Assembly: GCF_018860855.1 (NCBI RefSeq)
Contig: NZ_JAHKQE010000013.1
Coordinates: forward strand, 73,039-137,038
DNA from: Amphritea atlantica
GTDB taxonomy: Bacteria; Pseudomonadota; Gammaproteobacteria; Pseudomonadales; Balneatricaceae
Reading direction: 5' to 3'
Length of the DNA: 64,000 bases
In this document: positions 8,338-17,241 of the stretch, piece by piece
How the letters are laid out: every line of letters starts with the position of its first letter
Numbering within the stretch: the first letter of the stretch is position 1
Translations under genes and position numbers: made by a program
Notes under the pieces: model-generated
The model's input: only the letters and a program-made list of their open reading frames with translations
What the model was told of the DNA's origin: nothing
Database searches by the model: none

Positions 8338-9435
8338 ATGCAGGTTTCATATCGGCCCGTCCAGCTCATCATGATGGCGATATTAATTGCTCTGTCCGGC
8401 TGTAGCGAAAACAATGCAGATGTATCTGCACCCACGATTATTCGGCCGGCGAAGATATTCCAAGTCACTAACCCCACCTCATCTGACATTCGCAGCTTTC
8501 CTGCAGAAGTCGAAGCTAATGCCGATTCAAAACTGGCCTTTAGAGTCAGCGGACAGATATCAGAAATGTTGGTAAGACCCGGCTATGAGGTAAAACAGGG
8601 GCAGGTGTTGGCCCGTCTAGACCCTACCGATTATAAGTTGACTCTGGATGACCGACAGGCGCGCTATGAGCTGGCCCATTCGCAATTCGAACGGTCAAAA
8701 ACCATGTTGTCGCGAAAGCTAATTTCGCAATCCGATTATGATAAAGCCAGCGCCGAACTCAAAGTAGCGCTAGCCTCTTACAACGTGGCGAAAAAAGAGC
8801 TCGATTATACCTATCTGCGCGCGCCCTTTAGCGGCACCGTCGCGAGAGTGGATGTCGATAAGCATGAAAATATTCAAGCTAAACAAACCATCTTAGTGCT
8901 ACAAACCAGCGATCAGATTGATATCACCATTCAGGTGCCTGAAAACATCGCCTCGCGCGCTAAAACGCACACCGGTTATCAACCATCCGTCGTCTTTGAT
9001 ACCCATCCCGATCAAAGCTTTCTCGTTACGGTTAAAGAGTGGGACACTCAGGCCGATCCTTCGACGCTCACCTATAAAGTTGTCTTTTCGATGCCCACGC
9101 CTGAATCCTTTACCGTGCTGCCGGGCATGGCGGCCAGTGTCAAAGTTGATCTATCGAAAGTCACCGACCTCAGCAGCACCCGTTTAATGCTGCCCGTCGG
9201 CGCCGTGTTTGTTGCTGAGGGAGCACCATTATCCGATAGCACTCGATATATATGGAAGTTTGATCCCGACACGCAACAGGTACATCAGGCAACCGTAACC
9301 GTCGGTGAAATCACCCAAGAAGGCATCGTGATTGAAAGCGGTATTAAACCCGGAGATCAGGTGGTCGCTGTTGGCGTCAACTTTCTTTCAGAAGGGCAGA
9401 AAGTTCGCCCTTGGAACAGAGAAGGTGGTCTGTAA
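8338..9435 (+). CDS. RND efflux periplasmic adaptor (HlyD/AcrA family lipoprotein)
   Basis: A 365-residue membrane fusion protein. The N-terminus is a lipoprotein signal with lipobox LSGC (Cys about residue 22), so it is anchored to the inner membrane facing the periplasm. The barrel-sandwich hybrid (SGQISEMLVRPGYEVKQGQ, later LRAPFSGTVARVDVD) flanks a short coiled-coil hairpin (about residues 100-150), followed by beta-barrel and membrane-proximal domains. It bridges the pump encoded next door to an outer-membrane channel; no TolC-type gene lies nearby, so the channel is encoded elsewhere. AGAGG precedes the ATG. Confidence 0.93.
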   Translation: MQVSYRPVQLIMMAILIALSGCSENNADVSAPTIIRPAKIFQVTNPTSSDIRSFPAEVEANADSKLAFRVSGQISEMLVRPGYEVKQGQVLARLDPTDYKLTLDDRQARYELAHSQFERSKTMLSRKLISQSDYDKASAELKVALASYNVAKKELDYTYLRAPFSGTVARVDVDKHENIQAKQTILVLQTSDQIDITIQVPENIASRAKTHTGYQPSVVFDTHPDQSFLVTVKEWDTQADPSTLTYKVVFSMPTPESFTVLPGMAASVKVDLSKVTDLSSTRLMLPVGAVFVAEGAPLSDSTRYIWKFDPDTQQVHQATVTVGEITQEGIVIESGIKPGDQVVAVGVNFLSEGQKVRPWNREGGL

Positions 9436-12400
9436 ATGAAGCTGACGGAATACTCCATTAAACGTCCCGTCACCAGCTGGATGTTTACTCTACTGCTGTT
9501 AATTGGCGGTATTATCGCTTACAACGGCTTAGGCCGACTAGAAGATCCCTCTTTTACCATTAAACAGGCGATGATCACGACCGCCTACCCCGGTGCATCC
9601 CCTACCCAAGTAGAGGAGGAAGTCACTTATCTGCTGGAAAATGCGGTGCAGCAACTACCCTATGTCGATTTTGTCACCTCAATCTCTTCGGCGGGCTTCT
9701 CACAGATCATCATAGAGATGAAAAGCACTTACCGGCAGGATGATCTCAAACAGATATGGGATGAACTACGGCGTAAAGTAACCGATATAGCCGGACAACT
9801 CCCCCCCGGCGCTGCAACACCCACCGTTATCGATGAATTTGGTGATGTCTACGGTGTGCTGCTGGCGATCAATGGCGATGGTTACTCCTATGAGGAGCTA
9901 AAAGACTATGTCGACTACCTGCGCCGCGAGTTGGTGCTCATTAAAGGGGTCGGTAAAGTAACGGTTGCCGGCGAGCAGCAAGAAGAGGTGGTCGTCGAGA
10001 TCGCCCGTAGTAAGCTATCGGCTCTTGGCATTCCCGCTAGCCATATCTTTGAGCTATTACAAACTCAGAATCAGGTATCCAACGCGGGCAGCGTTAAGGT
10101 CGACAGCGAGTATATCCGCTTACACCCTACCGGCGAATTCAGCAGCGTAAAAGAGCTTGAAGGGTTGCTGGTATCTAACCCTGGCACTTCACAACTGGTC
10201 TATCTAGGCGATGTTGCCAAAGTCAGCCGTGCTTATGCCGAAGTGCCAAACAACATTATTAATTACAATAATCATGAAGCGTTATTACTGGGTATCTCGT
10301 TCAGCACGGGGGTCAATGTCATCGAGATCGGTGAAGCCGTCAAACAACGCATGGCTGAACTAGAGTACGTGCGCCCAGTCGGTATGGAAGTGAGCAGTGT
10401 CTACAACCAACCGACCGAAGTGGATAACTCTATGGCGTCATTCATGCTCAGTCTGGTTGAAGCCGTCGCCATTGTGATTGCCGTACTGCTAATCTTTATG
10501 GGCCTTAAGAGTGGCGTACTGATCGGCTTGATTCTGCTGCTAACCGTGTTTGGTAGTTTTATCTTTATGAAGATCTTTGATATCGAGCTGCAACGTATTT
10601 CGCTCGGCGCACTTATCATTGCACTAGGGATGCTGGTTGATAACGCTATTGTCATCACAGAAGGCATATTGATCGGGCTGAAAAAGGGACAAACAAAGCT
10701 TCAAGCAGCACTGGAGATCACCCGTCAGACCAACCTCCCTTTATTAGGTGCGACGGTGATTGCGATTACCGCCTTTGCGCCGATCGGCCTTTCTTCCGAT
10801 GCCTCCGGTGAGTTTGCCGGCAGTCTGTTCTGGGTACTGTTTATATCGTTACTGCTCAGTTGGGTAACGGCAATCACCCTAACTCCTTTTTTCGCAGACC
10901 TGATGTTTAAAGAAAGCACCGTTATCCGCGATGAAAATGATGACGATGCCGAGCTGTATCATGGTGTGATATTCACCGTCTACAAAGCAATACTTCACCT
11001 CTGTATGCGTTTTCGCGTCGCGACCATTATCATGATGGTAGCGTTGTTTGCCGTTGCCATCGTTGGTTTTGGCCAGGTGAAGCAATCCTTCTTCCCCCCC
11101 TCGAATACGCCAATGTTTTATCTGGATTACTGGCGCTATCAGGGATCAGATATTCGCGACACACAGGTGGATATCAAATCGATCCAACGTTACCTGATGC
11201 AACAGGATAAGGTTGAGCAGGTCACCAGTACAACAGGACAAGGGGCTCCACGCTTTATGCTCACCTATGCCCCAGAAAAATCCTATGCGGCTTTCGGCCA
11301 GATTATTGTCAGGGTTCAGGATCGCGAGTCATTGCCAACGGTAATGGCTGACCTGAGAGATTATATGAACAATAATTACCCTCAAGCCCAGTTTAAAGTA
11401 AAACGGATGGAGATCGGGCCTTCTACCGATGCCAAGATCGAAGCCCGCTTTAGTGGCCCCGAACCGGATGAATTACGCCGTTTAGCCAGCCAAGCCATCG
11501 CCGTATTGCAGTCAGATCCCGGCGCTCACAATATTCGCCACGACTGGCGGCAACGCAGCAAAGTGATCCGGCCACAGTTCAATGAAGCGATGGCCCGCAG
11601 AGTCGGCATCAGTAAACAAGATCTAGATCAACTATTACTGACCACATTCTCCGGCCAACAGGTAGGGCTCTATCGCGAAGGCACCCGCCTGCTACCCATT
11701 ATCGCCCGTGCGCCGCAAAATGAGCGTTTAACCATTGATAGCTTGCCAGAGCTTCAGATCTATAGTCCGGCAACAAACGCCTACGTACCTATTACTCAGG
11801 TCACAAATGGCTTTAAAACAGATTGGGAAGATTCACTCATTATCAGACGAGATCGTAAACGAACCATTACCGTTATGGCTGATCATGATGTTTTAGGGGA
11901 TGAAACCGCGGCAACTTTGTTTAACCGGATTAAACCGGGTGTTGAGGCGATTCCGCTACCGCCGGGCTACCAACTGGAATGGGGGGGTGAAGATGAATCG
12001 TCCCGTGATGCTAAAGCAGCTCTGTTTGGCGGACTACCGCTGGGTTATCTTTGCATGTTCATCATCACCGTGCTGCTTTTTAACTCAGTTAGAGCACCGC
12101 TGGTTATCTGGGCAACCGTCCCCTTAGCATTAATCGGAGTATCCTTCGGCTTGCTGGTGATGGGGGCTCCGTTCAGCTTTATGGCTCTTCTTGGACTATT
12201 GAGCCTGTCAGGCATGCTGATTAAAAACGGTATTGTCTTAGTTGATCAGATCAACCTAGAGCTTTCGTCGGGTAAAGATCCCTATCTAGCCGTGTTTCAT
12301 TCAGCGATCAGCCGAGTGCGGCCTGTGTCGATGGCAGCCATCACCACTATCTTAGGGATGATCCCGCTATTATTTGATGCCTTCTTTCAATCGATGGCGG

Positions 12401-12510
12401 TCACCATCATGTTTGGTCTGGGCTTTGCCACCATTCTGACCTTAATAGTGGTGCCCGTCCTCTATACCATCTTCTACCGTATACCCCGTCCAACCCACAA
12501 CAAGGTATAA
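9436..12510 (+). CDS. RND-family efflux pump, inner-membrane permease subunit
   Basis: A 1024-residue transporter starting directly after the adaptor stop codon, so the two are translationally coupled. It has the RND layout: a first transmembrane helix (about 12-32), a large periplasmic porter loop, helices TM2-6 (about 335-490), TM7, a second loop, and TM8-12 (about 865-1010). The proton-relay region in TM4 reads LGMLVDNAIVITEG, with one Asp where AcrB has two; single-Asp versions are common in this branch. The substrate cannot be read from sequence. The divergent LysR gene suggests inducible expression. Confidence 0.93.
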   Translation: MKLTEYSIKRPVTSWMFTLLLLIGGIIAYNGLGRLEDPSFTIKQAMITTAYPGASPTQVEEEVTYLLENAVQQLPYVDFVTSISSAGFSQIIIEMKSTYRQDDLKQIWDELRRKVTDIAGQLPPGAATPTVIDEFGDVYGVLLAINGDGYSYEELKDYVDYLRRELVLIKGVGKVTVAGEQQEEVVVEIARSKLSALGIPASHIFELLQTQNQVSNAGSVKVDSEYIRLHPTGEFSSVKELEGLLVSNPGTSQLVYLGDVAKVSRAYAEVPNNIINYNNHEALLLGISFSTGVNVIEIGEAVKQRMAELEYVRPVGMEVSSVYNQPTEVDNSMASFMLSLVEAVAIVIAVLLIFMGLKSGVLIGLILLLTVFGSFIFMKIFDIELQRISLGALIIALGMLVDNAIVITEGILIGLKKGQTKLQAALEITRQTNLPLLGATVIAITAFAPIGLSSDASGEFAGSLFWVLFISLLLSWVTAITLTPFFADLMFKESTVIRDENDDDAELYHGVIFTVYKAILHLCMRFRVATIIMMVALFAVAIVGFGQVKQSFFPPSNTPMFYLDYWRYQGSDIRDTQVDIKSIQRYLMQQDKVEQVTSTTGQGAPRFMLTYAPEKSYAAFGQIIVRVQDRESLPTVMADLRDYMNNNYPQAQFKVKRMEIGPSTDAKIEARFSGPEPDELRRLASQAIAVLQSDPGAHNIRHDWRQRSKVIRPQFNEAMARRVGISKQDLDQLLLTTFSGQQVGLYREGTRLLPIIARAPQNERLTIDSLPELQIYSPATNAYVPITQVTNGFKTDWEDSLIIRRDRKRTITVMADHDVLGDETAATLFNRIKPGVEAIPLPPGYQLEWGGEDESSRDAKAALFGGLPLGYLCMFIITVLLFNSVRAPLVIWATVPLALIGVSFGLLVMGAPFSFMALLGLLSLSGMLIKNGIVLVDQINLELSSGKDPYLAVFHSAISRVRPVSMAAITTILGMIPLLFDAFFQSMAVTIMFGLGFATILTLIVVPVLYTIFYRIPRPTHNKV

Positions 12511-12517
12511 CGCAAAA

Positions 12518-12545
12518 GGCCGATGACGAATATTCGTCATCGGCC
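12518..12545. terminator. Convergent terminator: 28-base perfect palindrome
   Basis: A perfect palindrome with 14-base arms (GGCCGATGACGAAT and its complement), flanked by AAAA on the left. Read on the minus strand it is a hairpin followed by TTTT. It sits between the RND pump (plus) and the small gene at 12626-12805 (minus) and probably ends both transcripts. Confidence 0.6.
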
Positions 12546-12625
12546 CTGTGTTTCAAACATTACCCATGTTTTTCTCGATGTCGACGCGACAGACAAAAAT
12601 CAGCGTCTAATCGTCAGGCTTGAAA

Positions 12626-12805
12626 TTATTCAATACTCACTAGCAACTCATGACCAACCACTTCATCGATCACGTCATAGGGGATGCGATACTCTTTTTC
12701 TTCGAATTTCACGACCGCATAGTCGTAGCACATTTTTAATATGATGCAGTTAGCAACCGTGTCACCTTTAGCGACTCGGATTATATTTCGATTATGAAGA
12801 AGCAT
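12626..12805 (-). CDS. Small conserved-looking hypothetical protein (59 aa)
   Basis: A 59-residue frame starting MLLHNRNIIRVAKGDTV and ending ELLVSIE, preceded by AAAGG eight bases before the ATG. It is convergent with the RND operon and shares the palindromic terminator about 80 bases downstream. The composition is protein-like, with alternating hydrophobic residues suggesting a small beta-sheet protein with a short helix. I do not recognise the family. The first 20 residues (ML, Arg6, then Gly14-Asp15-x-Val) loosely recall CsrA (ML, Arg6, Gly15-Asp16-x-Val), but the CsrA RNA-binding Arg44 region is not matched. It is probably monocistronic; no promoter was identified. Confidence 0.6.
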   Translation of the reverse strand: MLLHNRNIIRVAKGDTVANCIILKMCYDYAVVKFEEKEYRIPYDVIDEVVGHELLVSIE

Positions 12806-12953
12806 CTCAAAAACCTTTAAAACAGATTAACTGAACCGAATGACGGCCCTTGATTCTATCATTCTCTGCTCGCCAACCCTATATTCTATTGAATCCGAAA
12901 AGCGCTACAGGGAGATAACGAAAGAAGCACCGACATAGCCATATTAAAACCGC

Positions 12954-14588
12954 CTATTTCAGTAGTGGCCCTAACGAAGATGTTGGCAACTCGGTCAGCG
13001 GCATCTGACGATATTTTTTCAGCAGTATTTTTTTAGCATTCTGCTCCGGTTTCAATACCGCCCGCTCAACAAGGTTAAGGTAACGATCCACCATTTTAAG
13101 CCGCCCTTCTCGACGCACATTATCATTGCGAGCGGTTTCCAAAAACAGCTGGGCCAGATTCAACATCGATGAATGGTTATTGAAATCAAAATCAACCGCC
13201 GCGCCAAAGGATTTTATGGCCAGACCGACCTTACCCGACAAGTAATGCTTAATACCCAACCGATTGGCTTTATCACTCATATCCGGATTGATCTGCTTGG
13301 CATAGACCTCCCGATTGTTCGGCACCTCTTCGACTTTTTCCAACACCGGCAGAGCTTCGCCTGACATCACCAGCAACTCTCGATCAATATCAACAGGGGT
13401 ATCTAGCTCTCGGTTGATCAGCTTTGCATCCCGAAGAAAACGCTCTTTCTCTTTATCATCCCCTAGATCTTCAGCTAACTGGCTGCGGATAAGAAACGCC
13501 CGCACCTCCGCATTGCGATCCGCAGAGAACTGCTGGCGAGCACTAATCAGCAAGCCATCAATCTCACGTTCTATCTGTTCACGGGCATTGTCATCACTGC
13601 TTTTCACCTCCATGCGTCGCAGGTTAGCCAGTTTCAGATAGGGTTCTGCTGAACGATAACAACTCTTTTTGCCCAGAGAGATAGAGCGCCGATAAGCGCC
13701 TTTTGCCAGATCAAGCTCCTGAGTCTGAATGGCAACCCGCCCCAGTTCCATCTGTCGCGGAATGCCCAGAGGCGCACGGGTTGTCGCTTCCTTTAAGGTT
13801 TCACGGGCCTGCACCAGATCGCCCATCTTTTCATGCACTTCAGCTAACAGATCATAAGCAGCAATTAACAGTGGATTATCATTAATCAGCTCTTGCAGCA
13901 GCTGCTCTGCCGCGGTCAAATCATCCAAACCGCAATAAGCCCGACAGAGATAAAGCCCCGCTTCCTTATCCCGAGACTCCCAATAAATACCATCGAATAA
14001 CTCGCGGGCTTTTTCATACTCTCCAAGATCGAGCAATAGAGTACCACGCACTTTTTGCAGATGATTATATTCTGGGTGTTGCCGATCGATCAGCGCTTCG
14101 CAAATCTGTAATGCCTGATAACGCGCACCGGATTCAATCGCCAGATCAACGGGGCGTAAAGCCTGCTTACGGCGCATAATATGATCGAGCCGATATTTCA
14201 GTTCTTCGATAGAGAACGGCTTAGTAATAAGATCATCGGGCTGGCTATCAATCGCGTGCAATATGACTTCCTGCGATGAATCACTGGTCATACACACCCA
14301 TGCAGCACTGGGTTTAATAAAGCCGCGAAAACGAGCCTCTTCGAGAATTTGGATACCCGTAACGCTGTCACTGGCATTATGACCTAACAGGATGACGTCA
14401 AAATCACTTTGCGCGATTAATGGGATAACCTTGTCATTAATGGTGACCGCTTTAACATTGCTGATGCCCAGCTCACGCAGCATATAGTAGATCGTTGCAC
14501 GCATGTTACCGCTGCTGTCGATTAACAGGACATGCTTGTCCGAGTAATCGATCTGAGAATCAGTTGAGTTGTTATGCACAGAGGCCAC
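12954..14588 (-). CDS. Response-regulator-like protein with degenerate receiver and TPR repeats
   Basis: A 544-residue protein: an N-terminal receiver fold (about residues 17-138), then helical TPR-type repeats to the C-terminus (for example YEKARELFDGIYW and GDLVQARETLKEATTRAPLG). In the receiver the Thr101 and Lys123 switch positions are kept. The phosphoacceptor position after strand 3 is Gly69 (FDVILLGHN), and the acidic pair is reduced to Asp24-Ser25. It probably cannot be phosphorylated in the normal way. Such REC-TPR proteins occur in many gammaproteobacteria as scaffolds of unknown role. The start is GTG with AAGG upstream. Confidence 0.88.
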   Translation of the reverse strand: MASVHNNSTDSQIDYSDKHVLLIDSSGNMRATIYYMLRELGISNVKAVTINDKVIPLIAQSDFDVILLGHNASDSVTGIQILEEARFRGFIKPSAAWVCMTSDSSQEVILHAIDSQPDDLITKPFSIEELKYRLDHIMRRKQALRPVDLAIESGARYQALQICEALIDRQHPEYNHLQKVRGTLLLDLGEYEKARELFDGIYWESRDKEAGLYLCRAYCGLDDLTAAEQLLQELINDNPLLIAAYDLLAEVHEKMGDLVQARETLKEATTRAPLGIPRQMELGRVAIQTQELDLAKGAYRRSISLGKKSCYRSAEPYLKLANLRRMEVKSSDDNAREQIEREIDGLLISARQQFSADRNAEVRAFLIRSQLAEDLGDDKEKERFLRDAKLINRELDTPVDIDRELLVMSGEALPVLEKVEEVPNNREVYAKQINPDMSDKANRLGIKHYLSGKVGLAIKSFGAAVDFDFNNHSSMLNLAQLFLETARNDNVRREGRLKMVDRYLNLVERAVLKPEQNAKKILLKKYRQMPLTELPTSSLGPLLK

Positions 14589-14685
14589 GGTTTACCTTGT
14601 CTTAAACTTAATTCAAACAAGTATAAGAGGCATAACCTCAGGGAGAAAGGAAAAACATACCAAAACGGGATCTGTTTTTGCTAGA

Positions 14686-14724
14686 CAAAAAAAAGCACCG
14701 GTGTAGGGTGAAACACTCGGTGCT
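14686..14724 (-). terminator. Rho-independent terminator on the minus strand
   Basis: The arms AGCACCG and CGGTGCT (14694-14700 and 14718-14724), with inner GTGT/ACAC pairing, form a hairpin followed on the minus strand by eight T residues. No annotated minus-strand gene ends here, because the REC-TPR gene starts further downstream. It therefore implies a transcript starting within 14725-14900. Confidence 0.75.
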
Positions 14725-14860
14725 AAATACAGTTCTATGCTGTGGAGGTCATCATATCGATTTACCAGCAAAGAGTTACTGACCCAGATCAACGGCAACC
14801 TAGGTTCAGCATTTATCGCCTACAACTTTTGACTAAGCGCCGCCACAGTGTTATTCCAGT
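14686..14860 (-). ncRNA. Candidate structured small RNA
   Basis: The minus-strand intergenic segment ends in a strong intrinsic terminator (14686-14724). Upstream of it, CTGTGGCGG (14840-14848) and CCTCCACAG (14740-14748) form a nine-base-pair closing stem with one mismatch. It encloses about 90 bases with an inner imperfect stem (CTGAACC against GGGTCAG). There is no convincing open frame. It lies between the divergent REC-TPR and deacetylase genes. It does not match my recollection of 6S, SRP, RNase P, tmRNA or RsmY/Z. A TTGATG / TCATAT promoter-like pair lies further upstream. The 5' end is a guess. Confidence 0.45.
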
Positions 14861-14893
14861 AAACTTACTATAAATAAAAGAATCTGATCAGAT

Positions 14894-15817
14894 ATGACTA
14901 CCGCATTTATTACTCATCAAGACCCTAGTCTGCATAATATGGGGCCGGAACACCCAGACAGCCCGATTCGCCTTTTAGCGATCCAGAAAGTTTTGCAGAA
15001 AACCGGATTGATTGAGCATCTTAAACAGATGGAATCGGTTCATGTCACCCCTGAGCAGATTCAGTTAGCCCACGCCAACCTGCACCAAAAACGACTGGAA
15101 ATGAAAGTCCCCGAAGAAGGGGTCTTTTATGCCGACGAAGATACCGCGCTCTGCCCAGACTCCCTGCATGCCGCCAGCCTCGCCGCCGGATCGACAATCC
15201 TAGCGACCAATCAGGTACTCACTGAAAAGGTTGATAATGCGTTTTGTTCCGTGCGCCCGCCCGGCCATCACGCAGAACACAATGCAGCCATGGGGTTTTG
15301 TTTTTTTAACAATGTTGCCATCGGTGCTATGCACGCGCTGCTTCAACCTAACGTCAACCGCGTTGCAATTGTTGATTTTGATGTGCACCACTGCAACGGC
15401 ACGGTTGATATCTTCAAAGACAAACCCGAAGTGTTGGTCTGTTCGACCTTTCAACACCCCTACTATCCAGAGCGATATGCTAATATTCAACGAGACAATA
15501 TCATCAACTGTCCCATTGAAGCCCATACTCGCGCATCAGTGTTCCGCGAAAAATTAGAAAAATACTGGCTACCGGCCATTCAACAACACAAACCCGACAT
15601 CCTATTTATTTCTGCCGGCTTTGACGCCCATCATGAAGATCCGATGGGTGATCTAAATCTAACAGAAGAGGATTATCGCTGGGCAACACAGTTATTAGCA
15701 GATGCAGCCAGAACCACCTGTGGCGGCCGTATCGTCTCGGTACTAGAAGGCGGGTATAATCCGGTATCACTCGCGTTTAGCGTGCAGGCGCACTTAGAGG
15801 TCCTTGCAGGGTATTAA
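14894..15817 (+). CDS. Histone deacetylase / acetoin-utilization family deacetylase
   Basis: A 307-residue zinc-dependent deacetylase-fold protein. Characteristic motifs are RPPGHHAEHNAAMGFCFFNN (active-site His pair), VDFDVHHCNGT (zinc ligands Asp and His) and SAGFDAHHEDP (third zinc ligand). Bacterial members hydrolyse acetyl groups from proteins or polyamines; the substrate here cannot be assigned. It probably forms its own transcription unit and ends at the bidirectional terminator shared with oadB. No strong ribosome site precedes the ATG, but the N-terminus (AFITHQDPSLHNMGPEHPD) matches family starts. Confidence 0.92.
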   Translation: MTTAFITHQDPSLHNMGPEHPDSPIRLLAIQKVLQKTGLIEHLKQMESVHVTPEQIQLAHANLHQKRLEMKVPEEGVFYADEDTALCPDSLHAASLAAGSTILATNQVLTEKVDNAFCSVRPPGHHAEHNAAMGFCFFNNVAIGAMHALLQPNVNRVAIVDFDVHHCNGTVDIFKDKPEVLVCSTFQHPYYPERYANIQRDNIINCPIEAHTRASVFREKLEKYWLPAIQQHKPDILFISAGFDAHHEDPMGDLNLTEEDYRWATQLLADAARTTCGGRIVSVLEGGYNPVSLAFSVQAHLEVLAGY

Positions 15818-15886
15818 ACGCAGCATACAGCGCAAGACTTCTTTATTTCTTGACGCTTCCCCCTTCTTTCTTCTTTCCCGAAACGC

Positions 15887-15913
15887 AAAAAACCGCCCGA
15901 AGGCGGTTTTTTT
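15887..15913. terminator. Bidirectional Rho-independent terminator
   Basis: AAAAAACCGCC, loop CGAA, then GGCGGTTTTTTT. The hairpin carries a T-run on both strands and separates the convergent deacetylase and oadB genes. Confidence 0.92.
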
Positions 15914-15927
15914 CTAGCAGCGAAAAA

Positions 15928-17229
15928 TCAACCAACAAACTTAATCATCACACCCGCAGCAACCGCGGAGCCGATAACACCAGCAACGTTAGGTCCCATT
16001 GCATGCATCAGCAAAAAGTTTTGTGAGTTCGCTTCCAGTCCCAGCTTGTTAGATACCCGAGCAGCCATCGGTACCGCAGATACACCGGCAGAACCAATCA
16101 AAGGGTTGATCGAGTTACCACCGGCCATCTTGTTCATGACTTTAGCCATCAACACACCACAGGCAGTACCGATACCAAAGGCAATTACGCCCAGTAACAG
16201 AATACCCAGAGTTTGCAGATCAAGGAATTTATCAGCCGACAGTTTAGAACCGACCGATAGACCCAAGAAGATAGTCACGATGTTGATCAACGCATTCTGA
16301 GCCGTATCACTCAGACGATCAACCACACCACACTCACGCATCAGGTTACCGAAACAGAACATACCCAACAGTGGCGCAGCATCTGGTAGCAACAAGGCGA
16401 CCAAAATCAACAACACGATAGGGAACATGATTTTTTCAGCTTTAGAGATATGCCGTAACTGAACCATAGCAATCTTACGTTCGGCTTCGGTCGTCAGCGC
16501 ACGCATAATTGGCGGCTGAATCATTGGCACTAACGCCATATACGAATAAGCCGCTACCGCAATCGCACCCAGCAGATCCGGTGCCAGCAAAGACGCGACA
16601 TAGATCGCTGTAGGGCCATCCGCACCACCGATAATACCGATTGCAGCGGCATCCTGAATGGTGAAATCCATGATTCCCAAGGTAGTCAACGACACGGCAC
16701 CAATCACCGTAGCAAAGATACCGAACTGCGCTGCAGCCCCTAGGAATAATGTTTTTGGATTCGCCAGCAACGGGCCAAAATCGGTCATCGCACCAACACC
16801 CATAAAGATCAACAGAGGCGCCGCACCTGAAGCAATCGCAACGGTATAGAAGTTATACAACATACCGTTGTTAAAGCCATGATCATTAGCCGCATAAACA
16901 GCTGCCGTATGCGTCGCTGCATCTGCCGCATGGTAGGCATGTGTCACCGCTTCGGGTTCAGCACTGCTGATATTCAAGGCGGTAGCCAAGGTATGCAACA
17001 TTTCAGGACCACCGAGGTGAATCGCATTCTCAACGGCAGACATAGCCAAACCCGCTTCCGGGATATTGGCCATAATGCCGCCGAAGCCAATTGGCACTAA
17101 CAACAAAGGCTCAAAGTTCTTACGAATAGCAAGAAACAGAAGTAACAGGCCGATCAGAATCATAAAGACCTGACCCGGCGTCACATTATATATCCCTGAC
17201 GCTTGCCAGAGGTCCAGTAGCTTATCCAT
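15928..17229 (-). CDS. oadB: Oxaloacetate decarboxylase beta subunit (Na+ pump)
   Basis: A 433-residue, very hydrophobic protein with about nine or more membrane segments. OadB decarboxylates carboxybiotin delivered by OadA and couples this to Na+ export across the inner membrane. Family features include the [13 protein letters not shown] loop, which carries the essential Asp, and a C-terminal [19 protein letters not shown] segment. An inserted Ala/His-rich stretch (about residues 95-120) is typical of the longer proteobacterial forms. It is last in the oadG-oadA-oadB operon, 12 bases after oadA, with AAGGGCGG upstream of the ATG. Confidence 0.96.
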   Translation of the reverse strand: MDKLLDLWQASGIYNVTPGQVFMILIGLLLLFLAIRKNFEPLLLVPIGFGGIMANIPEAGLAMSAVENAIHLGGPEMLHTLATALNISSAEPEAVTHAYHAADAATHTAAVYAANDHGFNNGMLYNFYTVAIASGAAPLLIFMGVGAMTDFGPLLANPKTLFLGAAAQFGIFATVIGAVSLTTLGIMDFTIQDAAAIGIIGGADGPTAIYVASLLAPDLLGAIAVAAYSYMALVPMIQPPIMRALTTEAERKIAMVQLRHISKAEKIMFPIVLLILVALLLPDAAPLLGMFCFGNLMRECGVVDRLSDTAQNALINIVTIFLGLSVGSKLSADKFLDLQTLGILLLGVIAFGIGTACGVLMAKVMNKMAGGNSINPLIGSAGVSAVPMAARVSNKLGLEANSQNFLLMHAMGPNVAGVIGSAVAAGVMIKFVG

Positions 17230-17241
17230 TCAGAACCGCCC

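Noticed and set aside
9436-12510. Single Asp in the TM4 proton-relay motif of the RND pump as a defect
   Set aside because: VDN in place of VDD is common in this RND branch and does not indicate inactivation.
12523-12744. Open frame of 73 codons on the plus strand
   Set aside because: It overlaps the terminator palindrome and the better-supported minus-strand gene at 12626-12805, lacks a ribosome site and has atypical composition.
14613-14798. 61-codon minus-strand frame across the orphan terminator
   Set aside because: It runs through a strong terminator hairpin and has no start signal; the structured RNA interpretation fits better.
15200-15557. Two 108-codon frames overlapping the deacetylase gene
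   Set aside because: Both overlap the catalytic core of a clear HDAC-family gene in other frames.
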